In this document: one piece after another, positions 17,991 through 28,109 of the stretch
Layout of the letters: each line of letters opens with the position of its first letter
How positions within the stretch are numbered: position 1 is the stretch's first letter
Assembly (NCBI GenBank): GCA_000171875.1
Contig: ABHI01000002.1
Location: 372,001-436,000, forward strand
Reading direction: 5' to 3'
DNA: 64,000 nucleotides
Origin: Flavobacteriales bacterium ALC-1
GTDB taxonomy: Bacteria; Bacteroidota; Bacteroidia; Flavobacteriales; Flavobacteriaceae
The notes under the pieces: generated by a model
What the model was told of the DNA's origin: nothing
Databases searched by the model: none
The model's input: only the letters and a program-made list of their open reading frames with translations
Made by a program: the position numbers and the translations under genes

Positions 17991-18647
17991 ATGAACAAAA
18001 AAGGCTTCATATTCGATCTAGATGGTGTCATTGTTGATACTGCCAAATATCACTTCTTAGCATGGCAAAGACTTGCTAAAAGCTTAGATATTGATTTTAC
18101 AGAAGAAGAAAACGAACAACTAAAAGGGGTGAGCAGAGAAAAGTCGTTAGAAAAAATATTGACTTGGGGAAACAAAACAATTTCGGAGACTCAGTTTAAC
18201 GAACTCATGGTAAAAAAGAATGATGAATATTTGAGTTACATCGCTGAAATGGATAGTGATGAAGTACTACCAGATGTACCAAGAGTATTAAACACATTAA
18301 TAAAAAAACAGCAACCTGTATCATTAGGCTCTGCAAGCAAAAATGCTAGAACAATATTAGAACGTGTGGGTTTAAAAAAACACTTTATGGCTATTGTAGA
18401 TGGTAACGATGTAAGCAAAGCAAAACCAGATCCTGAGGTGTTTTTAATTGCTGCTGAGCAGTTAAATGTAAAGCCAGAAAACTGTATTGTTTTTGAAGAT
18501 TCTGTAGCAGGAGTGAAAGCTGCTAATTCTGCAAAGATGATATCTATAGGAATTGGTAGAAAAGATGTCTTAGGACATGCAAAATATGTGTTTAATGATT
18601 TTACAGAAATCTCGGATGATTTCTTAAACAAACTAATTAATAATTAA
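17991..18647 (+). CDS. pgmB: Beta-phosphoglucomutase (HAD superfamily)
   Basis: The product is 218 residues, the normal length. HAD motif I is FDLDGVIVDT with nucleophile Asp9 and acid/base Asp11. Motif II is LGSASKNA, the Lys of motif III is in SKAKPDPEVF, and motif IV is CIVFEDSVAGVKAA. It turns beta-glucose-1-phosphate into glucose-6-phosphate in the cytosol. It lies directly between the MFS transporter (no spacing) and the GH65 gene (3 bases), which makes beta-glucose-1-phosphate from maltose, so substrate supply and use are encoded together. Confidence 0.95.
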   Translation: MNKKGFIFDLDGVIVDTAKYHFLAWQRLAKSLDIDFTEEENEQLKGVSREKSLEKILTWGNKTISETQFNELMVKKNDEYLSYIAEMDSDEVLPDVPRVLNTLIKKQQPVSLGSASKNARTILERVGLKKHFMAIVDGNDVSKAKPDPEVFLIAAEQLNVKPENCIVFEDSVAGVKAANSAKMISIGIGRKDVLGHAKYVFNDFTEISDDFLNKLINN

Positions 18648-18650
18648 AAC

Positions 18651-20957
18651 ATGAATCTAGATTATATCATACCAGATTCTTGGTCAATCATAGAAGAAGG
18701 CTTCGATACAAATAATGTAAAAGCCTCAGAAAGCCTATTTAGTATAGGGAATGGTGCAATGGGTCAACGTGCTAATTTTGAAGAACAGTATTCTGGTCCA
18801 ACATTTCAAGGTAGTTATATTGCTGGAGTATATTATCCGGATAAAACCAGAGTTGGGTGGTGGAAAAATGGCTACCCAGAATATTTTGCTAAAGTACTTA
18901 ATGCACCAAATTGGATAGGTATTAATGTATTTATAAATGACGAAGCATTAGATCTTTATACGTGTAAAAAAGTCGAGAGTTTTAAAAGAGAACTCAACAT
19001 GAAAGAAGGTTGGCTCTCTAGAAGTTTTGTAGCCACACTTAAGAACGATATAAAAGTTGAGGTTGATACAAAACGATTTTTAAGCTTAGATATAGACGAA
19101 TTAGGTGCGATCGAATATAATGTCAAGCCTCTGAATTCTGATGCATCAATTACATATAGACCATATATTGATAGCGGAATTACGAATGAAGATACCAATT
19201 GGGATGATAAGTTTTGGGACACATTAAACGTGAGTCACGAGAATAATCAGGCGTTTATTCAAGCCAAAACCATGAAGACGGATTTTTATACCTGCACTTT
19301 TATGGAATCTCAAGTGTTTATTGATGGAAAGTCTGTGATTATTGAACCCAATATTAAAGCAGATGCTAATTATGCATCGTTTAGTTACAACTATAGAGTA
19401 AAACAAAATGAAACGTACACCATTCATAAGTTTGGTGGTTATACTGTTGATAGAAACCATAGAAATAATGAATTAGTTAGTGCCGCAAAATCTGTTTTAA
19501 GTAAAGCGACAAAAACAGGATTTTCAACCTTGCTAGACTCTCAGAAAAAAGCTTGGGCTAAAATCTGGGATATGGCAGATATTACTATTGATGGTGATGT
19601 CAAAGCACAACAAGGTATACGATTTAATATCTTTCATTTAAATCAGACCTATCTTGGTACTGATGCGCAACTAAACATTGGACCAAAAGGATTTACTGGC
19701 GAAAAATATGGTGGAAGTACTTATTGGGATACGGAAGCCTATTGTATACCATTCTATATGGCAACCAAGGATCAAAGTGTTGCAAGAAATCTTTTAACTT
19801 ACAGATATAAACACCTAGAAAAAGCCATTGAAAATGCTGAAAAATTGGGATTTAAAAATGGAGCAACTTTATATCCAATGGTCACTATGAATGGTGAAGA
19901 ATGCCATAACGAATGGGAAATTACTTTTGAAGAGATTCATAGAAACGGGGCTATAGCATTCGCCATTTTTAATTACTATCGTTATACAGGGGACTTTAGT
20001 TATATTCCAGAGATGGGATTAGAAGTCCTAATAGGTGTAGCGCGTTTTTGGCATCAGAGGGCAACATTTTCAACAGACAAAAATAAGTATGTGATTCTAG
20101 GCGTAACAGGTCCTAATGAGTATGAAAACAATATTAACAATAATTGGTATACAAATTACATTGCACAATGGTGTATTAATTATGCGATAGAAAGTATTGA
20201 GAAGGTTAGAGAAGGTTATGAAGATGATTATCGACGTATTTCAGGTAAAACAAAAATTTCACATGAAGAATTAGCACTTTGGAAAAAAGTCGCTGATCAT
20301 ATGTATTTCCCTTATTCTGAAAAGCATAATGTGTACCTGCAGCAAGATGGATTCTTAGATAAAGAATTAATAACGGTAGCCGATTTAGACAAATCGCAAC
20401 GACCAATCAATCAGAAATGGTCATGGGATAGAATTTTGCGCTCACCATATATAAAACAAGCTGACATACTTCAAGGGATGTATTTCTTTGAAGACCAATT
20501 TACAACTGAAGAGTTAGCACGACATTTCGATTTTTACGAACCGTTTACTGTTCATGAAAGCTCGTTATCGCCTTGTGTCCATAGTATTCAAGCAGCGAAA
20601 CTAGATAGAATGGAACAGGCGTATGAGTTCTATTTACGTACATCTCGATTAGATTTAGATGATTATAATCACGAGGTTCATGAAGGTTTACACATTACAT
20701 CAATGGCTGGAACTTGGATGAGTATTGTTGAAGGTTTTGGTGGTATGCGAGTTGAAAATGACACTTTAACTTTTGAACCAAAGATTCCTGAACAATGGGA
20801 AGCGTATTCATTTAAAGTAAATTTTAGAAATCAAATTTTAAAAGTGAGTGTGAATCAAAACGAAACGCATTTTGAATTAGAAGGGAATAACGAATTATCA
20901 ATTGAAGTAAATGGTATAGAAGTAACAATTTCGCCAGATAATTTAGTCACAGTGTAA
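18651..20957 (+). CDS. GH65 family phosphorylase, probably maltose phosphorylase
   Basis: A 768-residue protein without signal peptide, so cytoplasmic. The order is an N-terminal beta-sandwich (to residue ~265), an (alpha/alpha)6 barrel and a small C-terminal beta-sheet domain. The GH65 signature GEECHNEWEITFEEIHRN is present, with the likely general acid Glu421. Further conserved stretches are FTGEKYGGSTYWDTEAYC before it and HESSLSPCVHSIQAA after it. The reaction would be maltose plus phosphate giving glucose and beta-glucose-1-phosphate. The neighbouring pgmB and maltose-type transporter support maltose rather than trehalose or kojibiose, but specificity is inferred from context. Confidence 0.92.
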   Translation: MNLDYIIPDSWSIIEEGFDTNNVKASESLFSIGNGAMGQRANFEEQYSGPTFQGSYIAGVYYPDKTRVGWWKNGYPEYFAKVLNAPNWIGINVFINDEALDLYTCKKVESFKRELNMKEGWLSRSFVATLKNDIKVEVDTKRFLSLDIDELGAIEYNVKPLNSDASITYRPYIDSGITNEDTNWDDKFWDTLNVSHENNQAFIQAKTMKTDFYTCTFMESQVFIDGKSVIIEPNIKADANYASFSYNYRVKQNETYTIHKFGGYTVDRNHRNNELVSAAKSVLSKATKTGFSTLLDSQKKAWAKIWDMADITIDGDVKAQQGIRFNIFHLNQTYLGTDAQLNIGPKGFTGEKYGGSTYWDTEAYCIPFYMATKDQSVARNLLTYRYKHLEKAIENAEKLGFKNGATLYPMVTMNGEECHNEWEITFEEIHRNGAIAFAIFNYYRYTGDFSYIPEMGLEVLIGVARFWHQRATFSTDKNKYVILGVTGPNEYENNINNNWYTNYIAQWCINYAIESIEKVREGYEDDYRRISGKTKISHEELALWKKVADHMYFPYSEKHNVYLQQDGFLDKELITVADLDKSQRPINQKWSWDRILRSPYIKQADILQGMYFFEDQFTTEELARHFDFYEPFTVHESSLSPCVHSIQAAKLDRMEQAYEFYLRTSRLDLDDYNHEVHEGLHITSMAGTWMSIVEGFGGMRVENDTLTFEPKIPEQWEAYSFKVNFRNQILKVSVNQNETHFELEGNNELSIEVNGIEVTISPDNLVTV

Positions 20958-20994
20958 AGCTATTATTAGCAACAAAACAAGAATATTAAAAATA

Positions 20995-22947
20995 ATGAGT
21001 ATGAAGAATATTATAAAAAGTCTTTCAATATGCGTTTTAATTTTGATGTTTTCTTGCAAGGATAAAACAAACATTAATAATGAAGCTTCAGTTTCAACTG
21101 AACCAATTGTAGAAGTCAATGATATTGAAAAAGTTGAGCCTCCACATTGGTGGACAGGCTTTAAAAATCAAAATCTTCAATTGTTGGTTAAACACCCAAA
21201 TATTGGAAGTGCAACACCAAAAATTTCACATTCAGGTGTTAGTTTAATCAAAGCGCATAAAGCAGATAGTCCTAATTATCTATTCTTAGATTTAGAAGTT
21301 TCTGAATCTGCTAAAGCAGGTAAATTCAATATAACTTTTAAGCTAGAGGATGGTTCAGAATTAGTACAAACCTATGAATTAAAAGAAAGACAAAAGCCTT
21401 CTGAAAACTATGTAGGTTTTAATAGTTCGGATGCTGTTTTTCTAATTACTCCAGATCGTTTTGCTAATGGAGATCCTTCAAATGATAGCGTTGAAGGCTT
21501 AAAGCAAACCAATATTGGTAGGTCTGAAGGTTACGAAAGACATGGTGGAGATCTAAGAGGAATGATTAATAGTATTGATTATATTCATGATTTAGGTTAT
21601 ACAGCAGTTTGGCCAACACCAGTTTTAATAAATGATATGCCTCAAGGCTCATATCATGGTTATGCAATAACGGATTATCATAAAGTTGATCCACGTATTG
21701 GTACACTAGATGAATACAAAGAATTTTCTTTAAAATTAAAAGAAAAGGGTATGAAATTAATCATGGATCAAGTGGCTAATCATTGTGGTTTAGAACATTG
21801 GTGGATGAAAGATTTACCGTTTAAAGACTGGGTGAATAATCAAAAAAACTACGAAGACAATATTGAAAATTGGAATTGGGAGGTTACGACGTACTCTAAT
21901 CATAGACGTACTACAAATCAAGACTTGTATGCTTCAGATGCAGATCGTAACGGAAATACAGATGGATGGTTTGTAGAAGGGATGCCAGATTTAAACCAAC
22001 GTAATCCATTTATGGCAAATTATATTATTCAGAATAGTATATGGTGGATAGAAACACTTGAATTAGGTGGGATTCGTCAGGATACGTATCCTTATCCTGA
22101 TAAAGATTTTATGGCAAATTGGGCAGGTTCTATTATGAATGAATATCCTAATTTTTCTATAGTAGGTGAGGAATGGAGCTATAATCCGCTTTTGATTGGG
22201 TATTGGCAAACGGGTAACCAAAATAAAGATGGTTATGAGTCTAACTTAAAATCTACTATGGATTTTCCAATGACAAAAGCGATTAAAGATGGTATAAACG
22301 AAAAGGAATCTTGGGATAAAGGTTTAGTGAAATTGTATGAAGGTTTAGCAAATGATTTTAGCTATGCTAATCCTAGTGATATTATGATTTTTATGGGTAA
22401 TCACGATAAGAGTAGAGTGTATACTGAGTTTGGTGAGGATGCTGTTAAAACTAAAATGGCATTGAGTTATATGCTCATGTTACCAAGAATACCTCAGATT
22501 TATTATGGTACAGAAATATTGATGGATGATACCGCAAATCCTGGTGATCATGGACTAATTAGAACTGATTTTCCTGGTGGTTGGCAAGGAGACACTGTAA
22601 ATGGATTTACAGGTGAAGGCTTATCAGCTAAACAAAAAAACATGCAATCCTTCCTTAAGAAGATATTGAATTACAGAAAGACAAGTGAAGCTATTCATAG
22701 TGGTGAAACCAAACATTTTGCACCATTTATGGGAACCTATTTTTTATATCGTACTAAAGGAGATGAAACCGTTGTACATATCTTAAATAAAAATGATGAT
22801 CCTATTGAAATAGATTTAAAGTATCATGAAGAAATAGGGTTAAAAGGTAAGACACTAAAGAATGTCGTTACTGGTGAAACTATGGTTTGGGGAGATAGTA
22901 TAAAGTTAAAAGAAAAAGGGAGTTTAATTCTAACAACAAAATTGTAG
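20995..22947 (+). CDS. GH13 cyclomaltodextrinase/neopullulanase-like lipoprotein (SusA-like)
   Basis: A 650-residue product with a signal peptide and lipobox MFSC near residue 22. Residues ~45-130 match the N-terminal cyclomaltodextrinase domain (EPPHWWTGFKNQNLQLLVKH). The GH13 barrel follows: DQVANHCG (region I), GGIRQDTYPY with nucleophile Asp363, VGEEWSYN with acid/base Glu392, and GNHDKSR with Asp471. A short C-terminal beta domain ends the protein. It should hydrolyse maltodextrins or cyclodextrins in the periplasm or at a membrane face. An ATG at 21001 is an alternative start. It lies 37 bases after the GH65 gene in the same operon. Confidence 0.92.
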   Translation: MSMKNIIKSLSICVLILMFSCKDKTNINNEASVSTEPIVEVNDIEKVEPPHWWTGFKNQNLQLLVKHPNIGSATPKISHSGVSLIKAHKADSPNYLFLDLEVSESAKAGKFNITFKLEDGSELVQTYELKERQKPSENYVGFNSSDAVFLITPDRFANGDPSNDSVEGLKQTNIGRSEGYERHGGDLRGMINSIDYIHDLGYTAVWPTPVLINDMPQGSYHGYAITDYHKVDPRIGTLDEYKEFSLKLKEKGMKLIMDQVANHCGLEHWWMKDLPFKDWVNNQKNYEDNIENWNWEVTTYSNHRRTTNQDLYASDADRNGNTDGWFVEGMPDLNQRNPFMANYIIQNSIWWIETLELGGIRQDTYPYPDKDFMANWAGSIMNEYPNFSIVGEEWSYNPLLIGYWQTGNQNKDGYESNLKSTMDFPMTKAIKDGINEKESWDKGLVKLYEGLANDFSYANPSDIMIFMGNHDKSRVYTEFGEDAVKTKMALSYMLMLPRIPQIYYGTEILMDDTANPGDHGLIRTDFPGGWQGDTVNGFTGEGLSAKQKNMQSFLKKILNYRKTSEAIHSGETKHFAPFMGTYFLYRTKGDETVVHILNKNDDPIEIDLKYHEEIGLKGKTLKNVVTGETMVWGDSIKLKEKGSLILTTKL

Positions 22948-22949
22948 TA

Positions 22950-23927
22950 ATGAGAAATTTCTTAGTTCTTTTAGTGCTTTTAATGTTAATGTCATGTAAG
23001 AATGATAGGCAAACTAATGATACAGATTTTGAATCAAATATACCAAGTACCAAGTATGTTTTTGAGAGATTAGATGAAGCAAAGCTTTTTGCGGGCTCAT
23101 TAATTAGAGTAGATAGTTTTCCTTCAAAATATATTACACCACGACCAGTAGATATATGGTTACCTAAAGATTACTCAAGAGATAAGAAATATAGTGTCCT
23201 ATATATGCATGATGGACAAATGTTATTTGATAGTAAAACAACATGGAATAAACAAGAATGGAAAGTTGATGAATGGGCAACTCAACTGATGGATGAAGGA
23301 AAAACGAATGACTTTATTGTGGTAGCTATTCATAATATTCCACAAATACGTTGGCAAGATTTATTTCCTCAAAAAGCATTTGAACTATTAGATAAATCAA
23401 TTCAACAAAATCTTTTGGATGAAGCTATTAATGCAAATATTGATTCAAAATTTAATGGAGACAATTATCTGAGATTTATAGTTGAAGAGTTAAGGCCTCA
23501 AATAGATTTCGCTTATTCTGTTTATACTGATAAAGAAAACACCTTTGTAATGGGTTCAAGTATGGGAGGCTTAATGTCTATGTATGCTATTTCAGAATAT
23601 CCAAAGATTTTTGGCGGAGCGGCATGTGTTTCTACACATTGGGTTGGTGCGGCACCACGAGAAGATAATCCTTTGCCTGATGGCATTTTTAAGTATATGG
23701 AAGCCAATTTACCAAAAGCGGGAGAGCATAAATTGTATTTCGATTATGGCAATAAAACATTAGATCAACATTATCCACAATATGCACCTAGTGTAGATGA
23801 AATTTTAAAAGCAAAAGGATATACTGATAAAGACTCTAAAAACAGGTTTTTCGAAGGTACAGATCATTCTGAAAACTCTTGGAATAAAAGATTAGATCAA
23901 CCCTTAATCTTTTTACTTGGAAGTTAA
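22950..23927 (+). CDS. Esterase-D-like alpha/beta-hydrolase lipoprotein
   Basis: A 325-residue product with a lipoprotein signal ending LMSC (Cys16). It resembles the putative esterase (EstD/antigen 85) family: VDIWLPKDYS, VLYMHDGQMLF, then the nucleophile elbow GSSMGG with Ser204, and a C-terminal His in GTDHSENSW. The enzymes of this family cut acyl esters, often on carbohydrates. It follows the GH13 gene with 2 bases between and precedes the GH43 gene, so it may remove acyl groups from the glucan or an attached sugar. This is not a standard part of a starch locus. The substrate is unknown. Confidence 0.75.
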   Translation: MRNFLVLLVLLMLMSCKNDRQTNDTDFESNIPSTKYVFERLDEAKLFAGSLIRVDSFPSKYITPRPVDIWLPKDYSRDKKYSVLYMHDGQMLFDSKTTWNKQEWKVDEWATQLMDEGKTNDFIVVAIHNIPQIRWQDLFPQKAFELLDKSIQQNLLDEAINANIDSKFNGDNYLRFIVEELRPQIDFAYSVYTDKENTFVMGSSMGGLMSMYAISEYPKIFGGAACVSTHWVGAAPREDNPLPDGIFKYMEANLPKAGEHKLYFDYGNKTLDQHYPQYAPSVDEILKAKGYTDKDSKNRFFEGTDHSENSWNKRLDQPLIFLLGS

Positions 23928-23950
23928 GGGGAATTTAAATAAATACAACA

Positions 23951-25645
23951 ATGAAACTTAACAATATGGATTTTCGTGTAATATTAATTTGCTGTTCCTT
24001 ATTTATAACTTCACAGCTTATTTCACAACAAAAATCATTTATCAATCCAATAATTCCAGGCGGATATCCAGATCCATCAATCTGCAAGGTTAATGATGTA
24101 TTTTATATAGTAAACTCTTCTTTTGAGTATTATCCAGGATTGCCTATTCATAAAAGCACAGACCTTATTAATTGGGAGTTAATTGGTTACGGTTTGCATA
24201 GGGTAGATCAATGTAATGATGATGTTAACTTAGTTGATATACAATCTAATGGGGGTATTCATGCACCGACTATAAGATATAACAAGGGGGTTTTCTATAT
24301 AATAACAACTAATGTTTATTATAATAAAGATAGTAAAACAACGGATTTTGTTAATTTCATCATTACTGCAGAAAATCCAGAAGGTCCTTGGTCAGATCCG
24401 CATGTTTTGGAAGGAGCACCTGGAATAGATCCAGATATATTTTTTGATGATGATGGCAAAGTATGGTATGTAGGCACGCATTCACCAGAGAAACCGAATT
24501 TTCCTGGTGAAGGTGAAATTTGGTTACAAGAAATAGATATTGAAAACTGGAAACTTACAGGGGAACGTCATTTTTTATGGCGAGGTGCTTGTGGTGGAGT
24601 TTGGGCAGAAGGGCCTCATATCTATAAAAGAAACGGATGGTATTATCTAATGATTGCAGAAGGTGGTACAAGTTACAATCATGCTATGATGATTGCAATC
24701 AGTGATTCTATAAAAGGAGAATATATTCCAAACGAAAGAAATCCTATTTTATCCTCTAGGCATCTTTCTTACGACAATTGGGTTCATAGTACAGGTCATG
24801 CAGATTTAATTGAACTTGATGATGGAAGATGGTATATGGTCGCTTTAGGAATTAGAGGAGATGAGGAACGTAGTTCAAATATGGGACGTGAAACACATCT
24901 TATCCCTGTAAAGTGGGAAAAAGAACCGTTTGAATGGAAAGACATAAAATACGAATGGCCAGTTATATCACCTAAAACAGGGAAAGTAGAGCGCTTTAAT
25001 TCTGTTCCTTTTATTGATACATCTCAAAAAAGAAATGTAAGCTTCGTTGATAATTTTGATCATCCTATATTGAACCATGCTTGGAATTTTAGAAGAGTAC
25101 CCACTAAAAACATGTATTCTCTATACTCTAATAAAGGTAATTTGAGATTATTCACTAATCCTAATATGATAAAAGAAAGAGGAAGAACAAGTTTAATTGG
25201 TTTTAGGCAAACGGAAAGTGATTTTCTATATGAAGCAAAAATGAATTTTAGTCCCAAAACCGATAAATCAGAAGCAGGAGTAAGCTTATTTCAAAAAGAT
25301 GATAATTATTTCACACTTACAGTTGTTAAAGAAAAGAAAGACTATAGCATTCAACTAAAACTTGCTGAACCAAATTCTGAAGTACAAATATTAGAAACTC
25401 AAGTAATTTCTAATTATGATAAAGAGATAACTTTTAAGGTTAAATCAGAGAATCATAGCTATTCATTTTACTATTCAACTAATGGTATTGAATTCAGTCT
25501 TTTAAAGGAAACTAAAGCTAATCATATTTTAAGTAAAGGTTACACAGGAGCTTATTTAGGAATTTATGCTACAAGCAATGGGAAAAAATCGAACGATTAT
25601 GCTGATTTTGATTGGGTTAATTATAAAGGATTTCAAAAATTTTAA
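23951..25645 (+). CDS. GH43 family glycosidase (beta-xylosidase/arabinofuranosidase type) with C-terminal beta-sandwich
   Basis: The product is 564 residues with an N-terminal signal peptide (about residues 1-25, ending LISQ). The five-bladed propeller carries the GH43 triad: GGYPDPS with Asp41 as base, GIDPDIFFDDDG with Asp160/Asp162, and WAEGPHIYK with acid Glu220. Residues ~360-560 form a concanavalin-like sandwich common in GH43 xylosidases (RRVPTKNMYSLYSNKGNLRL, FLYEAKMNFSP). It should be periplasmic. Its presence in an alpha-glucan operon is unexpected, since the family normally acts on xylose or arabinose linkages. Base composition is like that of its neighbours. Confidence 0.88.
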   Translation: MKLNNMDFRVILICCSLFITSQLISQQKSFINPIIPGGYPDPSICKVNDVFYIVNSSFEYYPGLPIHKSTDLINWELIGYGLHRVDQCNDDVNLVDIQSNGGIHAPTIRYNKGVFYIITTNVYYNKDSKTTDFVNFIITAENPEGPWSDPHVLEGAPGIDPDIFFDDDGKVWYVGTHSPEKPNFPGEGEIWLQEIDIENWKLTGERHFLWRGACGGVWAEGPHIYKRNGWYYLMIAEGGTSYNHAMMIAISDSIKGEYIPNERNPILSSRHLSYDNWVHSTGHADLIELDDGRWYMVALGIRGDEERSSNMGRETHLIPVKWEKEPFEWKDIKYEWPVISPKTGKVERFNSVPFIDTSQKRNVSFVDNFDHPILNHAWNFRRVPTKNMYSLYSNKGNLRLFTNPNMIKERGRTSLIGFRQTESDFLYEAKMNFSPKTDKSEAGVSLFQKDDNYFTLTVVKEKKDYSIQLKLAEPNSEVQILETQVISNYDKEITFKVKSENHSYSFYYSTNGIEFSLLKETKANHILSKGYTGAYLGIYATSNGKKSNDYADFDWVNYKGFQKF

Positions 25646-25674
25646 ATAACGAAGAGATAAATAAAAATAATTCT

Positions 25675-28104
25675 ATGAAGTACCTTAAAGTTTTTATAAT
25701 CTTTTTCTTTTTTGCCTTATCAATAAGTGCCCAAAATAAAAATCGAACATTCAATAAAATTGAACTTCAAGGAACTCAATTTGTTGTTGAGGTTAATGAC
25801 GGGTATTACATATTTAAATCATATTCACCTGAAATTATTGAGACTACTTTTGTTCCTAATAAAGAAACTTTTAAAAGTGAATCACATGCTGTTGTTTTAG
25901 ATTCAGATACTGAAGACATAGAAATTACTGATAGGACCGAAGATATTATTATAGACACAAAAGGTATTTACGTCACAATTAACAAAAGTCCATTTCAAAT
26001 CTCATACTACTACAAAGACAAATTAATCACATCCGAAAAACGAGGCTACTATAAAAGTGCTCACGAACCTATGGAAATGGTACAAGGTAACATCGTAGCA
26101 GAAGTAACCGAGAAAATAGAATTCAACCTCACAGAAGATGAAGTGCTATATGGAGGAGGATCTAGAGCTTTGGGTATGAATCGGAGAGGACATCGATTGC
26201 CACTATTTAATAGAGCGCATTATGGATATGAAACTCATAGTGAATTGATGAACTTCACCTTGCCAATTGTATTATCATCAAACCAATACATGATTCATTT
26301 TGATAATGCACCAATTGGTTATTTAGACCTTGATAGTAAAGGAGATAACAGCCTGATCTACGAAACTATTTCTGGTCGTAAAACCTATCAAGTCATTGTT
26401 GGTGACACGTGGTACGATATCATGAATAATTACACAAGCTTAACAGGAAAGCAGCCAATGCTACCACGTTGGGCTCTAGGAAATTTTTCAAGCCGATTTG
26501 GTTACCATTCACAAGAAGAAGTTGAAATGACTATTGATAAATTCAGAGAAGAAGACATTCCTGTTGATGCTATTATTCTAGATTTATATTGGTTTGGAAA
26601 GGACATCAAAGGCACTATGGGAAATCTTGAAGTCTATAGAGATTCGTTTCCTGACTTTGAAGGCATGATAAAACGTCTCAATAATAAAGGTGTCAAAACA
26701 ATTACTATTACAGAACCTTTTGTATTAACAACGTCTAGTAAATGGGATGAAGCAGTTAAGGAAGATATTCTGGCAAAAGATTCTATAGGGAATCCTGCGA
26801 AGTATGATTTCTATTTCGGTAATACAGGAATTATTGATATTTACAAACCAGAAGGAGAACAATGGTTCTGGAATATTTATAAAGATTTAACAAATAAGGG
26901 CGTTGCAGGAGTCTGGGGGGATTTAGGTGAACCTGAAGTGCATCCTAATTGGGTACAGCATCATACTGGCAGTGCAACAGAAGTTCATAATATTTATGGT
27001 CATGATTGGGCAAGATTAGTATATGAAGGCTATCAACGCGATTTTCCAAATACAAGACCATTCATTTTAATGCGAGCAGGTTATTCAGGCAGCCAACGTT
27101 ATGGAATGGTGCCTTGGTCTGGTGATGTAAATAGAACTTGGGGGGGGTTACAATCTCAGCCAGAAATTGCATTACAAATGGGAATGCAAGGTCTAGCTTA
27201 TATGCACTCAGATTTAGGAGGTTTCGCTGGTGATAATTTAGACGATGAATTGTATGTACGTTGGTTACAGTATGGAGTATTCAATCCGATTTTTAGACCT
27301 CATGCGCAAGAAGGTGTACCAAGTGAACCTGTGTTTAGAAGTGACAAAGCGAAGCGATTAGCAAAATTTGCAATCCAAATGCGTTATCGCATGTTGCCAT
27401 ATAACTATAATTTAATGTTCGAAAACCATTTATATGGTAAACCATTAATGCGACCATTGTTTTTTGAAGAACCTAATAATTCTAATCTATATGATTACTC
27501 AAAAACGTATTTATGGGGAAATGATGTTTTAGTAGCACCAGTTGTAGAAGCTGGTAAAACAGAACAAGACGTTTACTTTCCGAAAACAGCAAACTGGTTT
27601 AATATAGAAACGGATGAGCTTATTAAAGGTGGACAAACCAAAATGGTTAAAACACATCCAGCTTATATTCCAACCTATGTCAGAGCTGGTGCTTTTATAC
27701 CCTTAGCAAAGTCAATGCAATCAACGTCTAATTATAATCCAAATGAAATAGAGTTGCATTATTACTTTGATAAAGCAGCTCCGGTAAATAAGAGAAATCT
27801 ATATAACGATAATGGGATTGATGTTAAAACTATAGAGAATAAAAACTGCGAGATTTTAGAGTTAGAATCTTTTTATAAGGGCATGAATCTTAGTTTTAAA
27901 TTTGAATTAGATAATGGTGTTGCACAATCTTCAAAAAAAGTAATAGACTTTTATGTCCATAATATTCAAAAAGAGCCAAAGTTTATTAAGGTTGATGGTA
28001 AAAAAATAGAAGTTAAATGGAACTCAAAAACGAAAACATTAACTATTCCTGTAATCTGGAAAACATTAACTAAAAAAGAAATCAAAATAAAACTCAAAAG
28101 ATAA
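25675..28104 (+). CDS. GH31 family alpha-glucosidase
   Basis: An 809-residue protein with signal peptide (MKYLKVFIIFFFFALSISAQ). Domain order is an N-terminal beta-sandwich (to ~residue 255), a TIM barrel, then proximal and distal C-terminal beta domains. GH31 marks are GVWGDLGEPEVHP with nucleophile Asp416, VPWSGDVNRTW with acid/base Asp484, and HSDLGGF. It should remove glucose from non-reducing ends of maltodextrin in the periplasm, possibly including alpha-1,6 or alpha-1,3 branches. The gene is followed 5 bases later by a GH13 gene. Transglycosylation cannot be excluded. Confidence 0.92.
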   Translation: MKYLKVFIIFFFFALSISAQNKNRTFNKIELQGTQFVVEVNDGYYIFKSYSPEIIETTFVPNKETFKSESHAVVLDSDTEDIEITDRTEDIIIDTKGIYVTINKSPFQISYYYKDKLITSEKRGYYKSAHEPMEMVQGNIVAEVTEKIEFNLTEDEVLYGGGSRALGMNRRGHRLPLFNRAHYGYETHSELMNFTLPIVLSSNQYMIHFDNAPIGYLDLDSKGDNSLIYETISGRKTYQVIVGDTWYDIMNNYTSLTGKQPMLPRWALGNFSSRFGYHSQEEVEMTIDKFREEDIPVDAIILDLYWFGKDIKGTMGNLEVYRDSFPDFEGMIKRLNNKGVKTITITEPFVLTTSSKWDEAVKEDILAKDSIGNPAKYDFYFGNTGIIDIYKPEGEQWFWNIYKDLTNKGVAGVWGDLGEPEVHPNWVQHHTGSATEVHNIYGHDWARLVYEGYQRDFPNTRPFILMRAGYSGSQRYGMVPWSGDVNRTWGGLQSQPEIALQMGMQGLAYMHSDLGGFAGDNLDDELYVRWLQYGVFNPIFRPHAQEGVPSEPVFRSDKAKRLAKFAIQMRYRMLPYNYNLMFENHLYGKPLMRPLFFEEPNNSNLYDYSKTYLWGNDVLVAPVVEAGKTEQDVYFPKTANWFNIETDELIKGGQTKMVKTHPAYIPTYVRAGAFIPLAKSMQSTSNYNPNEIELHYYFDKAAPVNKRNLYNDNGIDVKTIENKNCEILELESFYKGMNLSFKFELDNGVAQSSKKVIDFYVHNIQKEPKFIKVDGKKIEVKWNSKTKTLTIPVIWKTLTKKEIKIKLKR

Positions 28105-28109
28105 ATAGT

